Shown piece by piece: positions 57,746 through 64,000 of a stretch of DNA of 64,000 nucleotides; the first letter of the stretch is position 1; every line of letters starts with the position of its first letter. A program made the translations under genes and the position numbers. Source of the DNA: Cycas panzhihuaensis (lineage: Eukaryota > Cycadophyta); NCBI GenBank assembly GCA_023213395.1, contig CM041465.1:145893741-145957740 (forward strand), written 5' to 3'. The notes under the pieces are model-generated. The model ran no database searches. It was given only the letters and a program-made list of their open reading frames with translations, and was not told where the DNA came from.

Positions 57746-58394
57746 ATTGTCAGGCAGAAGTCTGGATACGAGATCTAACTTTGCTACTGGCGTCGGGGCA
57801 GTATCGTTGCTGTGTAAGATACCGCACTATGTCACCATACCACTCATCGTCGACGAGTGGATGGGGAGGGGCTCCCTGAATCGTCAGGATAGACTCATCG
57901 GGGAGAGAGTCGTCAACGGGGGCACCAAAGGAGTTAGGGATAGGGGCGTCCGTGAGTTGCTTGGCCACTATCATTCCCTTCTTTGATTTCTGGTTAACGA
58001 TATGGAGGTCAAATTCTTGAAGTAAGGCTACCAACGAAGCCCTACCCGTCAAATCTGAACGAGTTAGCAAGTATCGCAAGGGGTCGGATTGAACGATCAC
58101 CTTGGTGGTATTGCCGAGCAAGTAGTGTTTGAACTTCTTGGTTGCATGGACCAAGGAGAGGCACTCCTTCTCGGCGGGGGAATAGTTAAGCTCAGCAGCC
58201 ATGAGGGTGTGACTGATGAAATATATAGCTCTCTCGGTTCCTGAGTCATCCTCCTGAGCTAACATAGCGCCCAAGGATTCATCAGTCGCCGAGGTGTATA
58301 GGACGAAGGGCCTATCGAATCGAGGAGGTACCAACGTAGGAGCGGAAGCTAGGGCTTCCTTAAGTCCTTCGAAGGCCTTTTGGATCTTGTCGGA
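57746..58394 (-). pseudogene. pol: RNase H of Gy9
   Basis: KAFEGLKEALASAPTL leads into RPFVLYTSATDESLGAMLAQ, YFISHTLMAAELNYSPAEKE and SDPLRYLLTRSDLTGRASLV, all typical of Gypsy RNase H in Tat-type elements. The domain passes directly into the integrase N-terminus (DDEWYGDIVRYLTQQ, near 57830). No second RNase H sits in between, which is where angiosperm Ogre-type elements usually have it. One stop at 58394 separates it from RT and one lies near 57748. Confidence 0.88.
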
Positions 58395-59200
58395 CTAGGC
58401 AAAAGGAGCTCCCTTCTTCAATAGGTTCGTGAGGGGTTTGGCGCTCACAGCAAAGTCGGCTAGGAAGCGCCTAAGAAAACCAAGCCTTCCTAGAAACGAC
58501 TTAATCTGTCGTTGAGTTCTAGGCGGTGGCATGTCGAGGATTGCTCTGACTTTGTCAGGGTCAATCTGAATTCCTTGTTTGGACACAAGGAACCCAAGGA
58601 GTTTACCCGAGGTAATGGCAAACACACACTTAAGTGGATTTAGACTGACGTGATACTTGCAGCATCGTGAGAAGATAGCACGCAAGTCAGATGGGTGATG
58701 GGCCCTGACACGGGAGAGACCCATCATGTCATCCATGAAGACCTCCAATGTGTTGTCAATGAGGTCGTGGAAAATGAAATGCATAGCTCTTTGGTAAGTA
58801 GCACCTACATTCTTAAGGCCAAAGGGCATCACCTTGTAGGCGAAGGTACCCCAAGTAGTAGTGAAGGCCGTCTTATGGTGGTCTTTGGGAGAAATCTGAA
58901 TCTGGTTATAGCCGGAAAAGCCGTCCATTAGGGACATAACTTCAAATCTGGCGGTGTGATCAATAATTTGATCGAGGAAGGGTAACGGGAAATTGTCCTT
59001 GGGACAAGCATTATTGATGTTGCAAAAATCGACACATATATGGATTGCCCTGTTCTTTTTAGCAATGGGGACAATGTTGGAGACCCACTTAGGGTAGTTG
59101 ATGGAAGTAATAAGCCCAGCATCCAGAAGCTTCTCAACCTCCATCTTGACAGCGGCTAAGAGCTTCGGGTGAAGGGGACGCTACTTCTGGTGCACAGGGC
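58395..59200 (-). pseudogene. pol: Reverse transcriptase of Gy9
   Basis: A single open frame of 249 residues: EVEKLLDAGLITSINYPKWV, VPIAKKNRAIHICVDFCNIN, PLPFLDQIIDHTARFEVMS, MDGFSGYNQIQISPKDHHKT, FAYKVMPFGLKNVGATYQRA, and the active site VFMDDMM (near 58730), then LLGFLVSKQGIQIDPDKV and FLGRLGFLRRFLADF. The catalytic Asp pair is present (MDD). Residues such as VDF for VDY and NVGATY for NAGATY are minor changes. This is the best preserved RT in the window. Confidence 0.93.
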
Positions 59201-60161
59201 GAGTGCCAGGAATGGTGGTGAGATTATGAGTGACAATGGAGGGGTCGATTCCCTTCATGTCGGCATAATCCCATGCGAACACGTCTCAGAACTCCTAGAA
59301 CAAAAGGGAGTACTCCCTTATCTCATCAGGGGAACATTCCAACTCGACCTTAATGACCTTGCCTGGGGCCAAGACTATGTCTTGGGTTGCCCCCATGCAC
59401 ATGGCGTTGCCCTCCTCGAAGTGGAGAGGGGCAAGGTCAATAGGAGGAGGAGGAATAGGAGACGGGATCAGATCGACAAGTGTGGATCCGATCGCGAGGA
59501 TCTTCTGGTGGCTAAGCCTGTGGTGACTAGAAGGCAAGTTGGGCGCAAAACTCGCCAGATGCTCAAGCAGGGCTTCGTCATCCTCGAAGTAATCTACCCC
59601 ATGGATGACCTTACTCCGAGTAGAGGAAGCGCTAGAGGGAGTAAGAGCAACAGGACCGTGATGGTCGTCGGGTTGCTCCACTTCCTCACAGGATTCAGAA
59701 GGAAAGCTAAGAAGAGGCTCCTCGGAAGGAGCGAAAGGCAATTCTTCGAAGCCATTACCTATGGGGAGTAATGAAGAAGAAGAACTGACGATGGGCGGGT
59801 CAACACGAGCGATGACGTGTGACACGCAGGAGTAGTTGGTCTCGCAAATGAGAGTGATTCTAGACCGGGATCTAGAACGAGACAGGTGCGATCTACTGGT
59901 GCGGAGGAAAGAAACGGGGTGAAGACAACCCTCGTCTTCATCGTGTGACTCGTCATCACTAAACGAAGCAAGGTACCCGTAACTCCCAACACCAATAGGG
60001 GCAAACCGCGTGAGACTAGGGGAAGAAGATGCGGGATCTTCTTCGGATGAGTTAGGTATACCAATAGAGCAAGCCGAGGCATGCGTGGAAGGACCTGGGT
60101 TTGCCGAACTGGCAGAACGCATTTGTTTAGTGAATAGGCGTTCGCAAGGAATCACTCTCAT
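59201..60161 (-). CDS. pol: Gy9 protease-RT linker frame
   Basis: Open for 288 residues from 60161 to 59295 (MRVIPCERLFTKQMRSASSA...), Ser-rich and acidic, without a recognised domain. It ends in VIKVELECSPDEIREYSLLF just before a short interrupted stretch leading to RT. Such spacers between protease and RT are usual in Tat elements. The antisense frame 59169-59771 is its shadow. Confidence 0.6.
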
Positions 60162-60218
60162 CCGTCCATCATGGACGAATTTAAGTTGTCCCTAAAGAGT
60201 CGAACACACAGCTCCCAT

Positions 60219-60941
60219 TTAGTCAAACCATGGACGACCTAGAAGAAGGTTGTAGTCAACATCAACGTCGAGGACTACAACGTCGGCAAGAACAGTCTTG
60301 CCCTCAAGGGTGAGCAGAATCACGACAGATCCCAAAGGGGTCTTCTCGCTACCGTCATAACCTTCGCATCGCCATGGAACAGGTTCCAAGGCGGAGATAC
60401 CAAGCTCTTGCATGATGCGCAAGGGCATGGTATTGACAGAAGAACCGTTGTCTACAACAGTTCTTCGGAGAGTACAATCGGGTGTATCGATGGTGATAGT
60501 GAACGGGAAGTTCCACTGACGTTCCCTTTCACTGGCGGGAGGGAGATCCTTAGGATTGAATGAGATAATGGGTCCATAGCTTTGGGTGATGCCCAAAGCG
60601 TGGACATGCGCATCATTCGATCCTAAAGCTTCCAGGAGGAGGGCCCGCTGCTCGGGACAACTCCTCAAAACGTCCATCAAGGACATTCCTGTGGCAACAG
60701 TATGAAGCTCGTCCACGATGGAGAAGGGCTTACCCTTTGCAGTAGGCTGGGTAAGTGCCCTTCGGAAATCGTAATGACCTGGGCATACAAGAATAGCCTT
60801 GGGGAAGAGAGGTATTTCCGGAGGAAGGTTCTCCAGAAGAGGGTCGAAAGGAGCGGAAGAACAAGAAGCTCCTGCTGCTTCCTTGGTGGCTTGAGATTGC
60901 ATAAGGGCGTAGGAAATAGTCGCTTCAAGCAACTGGATCAC
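60219..60941 (-). pseudogene. pol: Aspartic protease of Gy9
   Basis: A 240-residue frame. The N-terminal part is spacer (PLLENLPPEIPLFPKAI...). The protease follows with RRTVVDNGSSVNTMPLRIM (near 60430-60480), GYDGSEKTPLGSVVILLTLE, and VDYNLLLGRPWFD at the end. D-N-G-S in place of D-S-G-S is a known variant in Tat/Ogre proteases, so the site may have been functional. A stop at 60219 separates it from the linker. Confidence 0.88.
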
Positions 60942-62165
60942 CTTCTTCCCCTTGTTTTGGGGTCGCGAAGGTGACGGGGTGTGACGGCTAGGAGAATGAG
61001 AGGAAGAAGATGAGTTCCGGGCACCCTTCCCTTTGTCGCGGGAAGGATGGGGATCAAGCGATCTTCCTCAGTTCCGGTTATTCTTGGTTTGGGTGTTGCG
61101 ATCACGTTCCCCATGTTTAGAGAATGGATTATTGTGAACTGGTTGGTCCAAATTAGGCCTTGAGGCCCATTTGGGGGAAGAGTCGCGTTGAGGGGCATCC
61201 TTAGGATGCTGGGCCCTACAACGCAAATCATCGTGAAAGCACTCCCCATGAATGGAGCACCACTTCTTCTCAAGCGGAGGGTCTGACCTTCTCGCTTGGG
61301 AGGACTGGGCGTTTCCATTCCTAGGGAGAGGAGCTTGGGTCGTTTGTTGGACTTGTTTATTGGATGTAGGGGATGAAGGAGCTTGAAGCTTGAGTTCCTT
61401 CATCGTATGCTCGAACGAGCATATGGCTGATGTGAGAGGGTCTAAAGTCCTCTCAGTCGGATGAGAGGAAGACCGGGTAGGTTGTGAAGGTATGGTATCC
61501 TTGGTTAGGGGTGGTACCTCACGGCGCTGTGAGGGCTTAAGAGGTTTCCTGAGACAAGCTTGGATCTCAATAGCCTCCAACGCCAAACACTTGGCAATCG
61601 CGGAGTCGCATGTGGTCGCCCCCATCTTGAGGACTTCCACATGCACTTCGGGACGAAGTGCATTGACGAAAAGGTCTCGCTTCAACTCCTCGGGCAATGG
61701 TGCCTTAGTGGAGTGAAGCAAGTCGTGGAATCGCCGCACAAAGTCACGATGGACGAGCTACATCAAAATAGTTGATGAACTCATCCACCAATTGCTGGAA
61801 TGAATGGATAGAATGGGCGGGGAGATGGTAGAACCACTTGAGGGCGTCACCCTGCAAGGATCACGGGAATAACTTCATTAAAATGTGGTCGTAAGCCTAG
61901 TAATCGATGCATGCTATAGAAAAACTACGCACATGCTCCACTGGGTCTTGCGACGAAGTTCCGTCGAATTTAGGGACTTCAGGGGGATGAGGCAGCAAAT
62001 TGGTCCTTAACGCCTCGATGGAAAGAGGTGTTGACCTAAAGTCCATGAAGGGGCATGCCCTTGCTTGGACCATAAGATCAACAAATGTCGTAGTAGGTAA
62101 TGAACAAGGAGCGGATGGGGGTGGGACACCCATCCCTCCTTGAGGAAATGCCCCCTGCTGAGAAG
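60942..62165 (-). pseudogene. gag: gag core of Gy9
   Basis: EVPKFDGTSSQDPVEHVRSF (near 61940-62000), then AYDHILMKLFP and LQGDALKWFYHLPAHSIHSF (near 61810-61870), match the Tat gag core (YDGxxDPxxHLxxF...AFPxxLxGxAxxWFxxLPxxSIxSF). The frame 61068-61739 continues LPEELKRDLFVNALRPEVHV and holds a zinc knuckle WCSIHGECFHDDLRC (near 61225-61270) with the C-x2-H-x4-H-x4-C arrangement typical of Tat. A few stops or shifts split it (near 61900, 61860 and 61750). Confidence 0.88.
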
Positions 62166-62169
62166 AGGC

Positions 62170-63213
62170 TTAGGGGTAGGTGCCTTGGAAGGGAGTCGGG
62201 TTCCCTTGCGGAGGCACAACAAATGGAATTGCATTGGACAATGGACAAGATGGATGTGGATCTGGGTTTTGCCCATATGGGCCACCCGTAGGTGGAGCGA
62301 CCCCATATGGGTGTAGCGGATCCACCCCATAAACCGGGAGACGACTTCCTCTACCCTGCCCCCAAGGTTGAGAAGTATACCTTGGGGGAACATAGAAGGA
62401 AGCGCCAACGTGTTGGTTTTGAGAATGCATGGGAGCAAGTCCCACATGACTAGTAGTCGAAAGGCTAGTAGGACTGACAGGCCTACTAGGAACGATATGC
62501 GCCACATTAGGGGATGGCACATTGGTTTGGTTAGGGACGGGTATGCTAACCTTTAATTGAGAGAAAGACATACCATGGGGAGATCCCGAAACATTAGGAC
62601 CTAGATGAGAAACGGAAGGCGCAACACGTACCCCCACTGTGGGAATAGGAAAGGAGCGGGACACATGCGTAGGCACAAAGGGATTTATTGTCAAAGGAAG
62701 AGTAGATGAGGATGAGGCATGCGGGGGAGGAGCGGAAGAGGAAGAGGCTCCTCCACGGAGGGCACCCTCAAGCCATCCAGGACATGGTTGCAAGCGTGCC
62801 GCATGGCGACACTCATTGAGAGCTTCAACTACGTCAACAGGAGGGGTTCTTACATACTCATAAGAGGTAATTGGGACCTCGAACAAGGTAGGTTCCTTGG
62901 GATGCTCCTCATAAGAGTCACCAATCACGTGACAAGTCTCAAGAGGAGCGGATCCTTCTCCAGCATAGGTAGAGGGATGGACGTCGAGTGAGGGATGTTG
63001 GTCACTCGGGTAATAAAGGGGGTCATCACCCTCTTGGGTGGACTTGGGAATAGAGGAAGGAAAAACATGGGTTTCCAAGGTTGAGGTGTGGTAGGCCCAA
63101 TCAGAAGAGTACCCCTCCATAGTCAGATCAGAATCTGACAAAGGAAGAGGGCGGTACTCAGGGTCTTTTAACAATGGAGGTAGGCCGTGCAAGCGATGAG
63201 AGAAGCGTCGCAT
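62170..63213 (-). CDS. gag: N-terminal Pro/Ser-rich frame of Gy9
   Basis: Open for 347 residues from an ATG at 63213 (MRRFSHRLHGLPPLLKDPEY...) to a stop just before the gag core, with which it is in the same order and probably once was continuous. It is rich in Pro, Ser and Gly (SSSSAPPPHASSSSTLP) and has no recognised fold. It is either the gag N-terminal arm or the separate upstream ORF known in some Tat elements. It is the longest open frame in the window. Confidence 0.65.
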   Translation of the reverse strand: MRRFSHRLHGLPPLLKDPEYRPLPLSDSDLTMEGYSSDWAYHTSTLETHVFPSSIPKSTQEGDDPLYYPSDQHPSLDVHPSTYAGEGSAPLETCHVIGDSYEEHPKEPTLFEVPITSYEYVRTPPVDVVEALNECRHAARLQPCPGWLEGALRGGASSSSAPPPHASSSSTLPLTINPFVPTHVSRSFPIPTVGVRVAPSVSHLGPNVSGSPHGMSFSQLKVSIPVPNQTNVPSPNVAHIVPSRPVSPTSLSTTSHVGLAPMHSQNQHVGASFYVPPRYTSQPWGQGRGSRLPVYGVDPLHPYGVAPPTGGPYGQNPDPHPSCPLSNAIPFVVPPQGNPTPFQGTYP

Positions 63214-63365
63214 GTAAGGTCAACCAACAATGTTAGGGAAAAGTAGAGGGCGGTAAAAGCACACGCGTTGGGGGCTGCCCAACGAAGAGATTGAAATAGG
63301 CGAAGAAGGATCATAAAAGGGTAGCGAAACCAACAGAAGAGAGCATAAACTAGCTCCCTTACTGG

Positions 63366-63387
63366 CAGTCCCCAGTATGGTCACCAG
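63366..63387 (-). promoter_or_regulatory. Primer-binding site of Gy9
   Basis: Minus strand, next to the LTR end: TGGTGACCATACTGGGGAC. This resembles the TGGCGACTCCxCTGGGGAC sequence beside the 5' LTR of Tat/Ogre elements, where an Arg tRNA is thought to prime. Confidence 0.7.
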
Positions 63388-64000
63388 TGGACGCGCGTCT
63401 ACGGGATAGCTACCTAACAAAATGAGTAAGGTAAGAGCGGGTGACAATATGATCAAGAAAGATACCTATAAGTAGGGTAATTACCACGCAGGACGCCCCG
63501 TGCGCCGGAGCGCGAGTTCGGGACCTGTAATGGAATGTGGCTACCAAAAGGTGATCCTCCACCACTTCGAACAAGAGGTGAGGAGGCGTAGGGCTAGCCT
63601 GGGTTGACCTAAGAGAAGGATCCTCCCACCCTTGGATGGCCAGAAGGGAAGGAGGGGAACCTTCAAGGGTTTCCCTAAAATAACAAGGGACGAAGAGGAA
63701 TAGGCAAGCGGCTAGCCTATCGAAAGGGTCACTTTGGTTATCCGGCGAGGCGGGAAACCAAAGGGAAGTAAGAGGGATGATCCAAGAAGATGGACTAAGG
63801 TACGCCTAAGCAAGTTAACCGGGCACACGAGTAATATGGGAGGCAAGAAGCTTGCATGGCTAGGAAAAAGGGAGGAAAGGGTGAAAAGGAGTGGTTCCTA
63901 TGAGTGGTAGAGACGCATGCAATAAAACAAATAAAGCGTGCACTGAAAGCAAAGTTAAGTTTTCCTTTTAATCTCCAATGAGTTAATTACTAAGAAGGAG
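63388..64000 (-). repeat. 5' LTR of Gy9, partial
   Basis: The 3'-most 613 bases of the LTR, aligned with 51653-52285. On the minus strand it ends in GCGTCCA before the primer-binding site. The rest lies beyond the window. I counted about 32 substitutions to the other copy, most of them C/T or G/A. Confidence 0.92.

Noticed and set aside
59169-59771. 200-codon plus-strand frame
   Set aside because: It is the antisense shadow of the Gy9 linker frame on the minus strand, and no domain is recognised.

Overview
The window looks like a block of plant nuclear repeat DNA, almost entirely nested transposable elements. I see no host protein-coding gene, rRNA or intact tRNA gene. A seed plant is supported by the element set: Ty1/Copia and Ty3/Gypsy retrotransposons (including a Tat-type element with an archaeal-type RNase H), an L1-type LINE with a plant-style RNase H tail, and a plant-type hAT transposase. 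The strong decay and repeated nesting would suit a large, slowly purged genome such as a gymnosperm, but that is inference and the sequence does not fix the species.

Layout. 70-5279 is Copia-A (+), with two LTRs and a near-matching target duplication. 5285-6190 is the 3' end of a Gypsy chromovirus (Gy1, +), followed by a hAT transposase relic (6190-7110). 7459-34881 is a Gypsy element on the minus strand (Gy2), split at 9953/30329 by a 20.4 kb composite. The outer shell of that composite is Copia-C (+; LTRs 9954-10282 and 29922-30328). Inside Copia-C lie, in order: a gag-protease-only Gypsy (Gy3, +), a Copia integrase scrap, a truncated Copia-B (-), a Gypsy RT-RNase H-integrase fragment (Gy4, +), an unrecognised coding-like stretch, a second Gypsy (Gy5, +) and a short GC-rich insert. 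The 5' LTR of Gy2 is itself split by a 5'-truncated LINE (-) flanked by a 13-bp perfect duplication.

34.9-47.7 kb holds an unrecognised region, a Gypsy LTR plus integrase end (Gy6, -), a degenerate 29-bp minisatellite (38.6-39.2 kb), a long decayed Gypsy with several gag zinc knuckles (Gy7, +) and a Gypsy integrase/3' end fragment (Gy8, -). 47689-51652 is the 3' half of Copia-D (-). It is interrupted by Gy9 (-), a Tat-like Gypsy that runs from 51653 past the end of the window.

Gy9 is the best preserved element. About 610 bp of its two LTRs can be compared and are about 95% identical by eye. It carries gag, protease, RT, RNase H and integrase in the usual order and, unusually, a second archaeal-type RNase H downstream of integrase. 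The other elements carry many stops and frameshifts, so apart from Gy9 nothing here looks close to active. Boundaries without visible LTR or target-duplication evidence are approximate.
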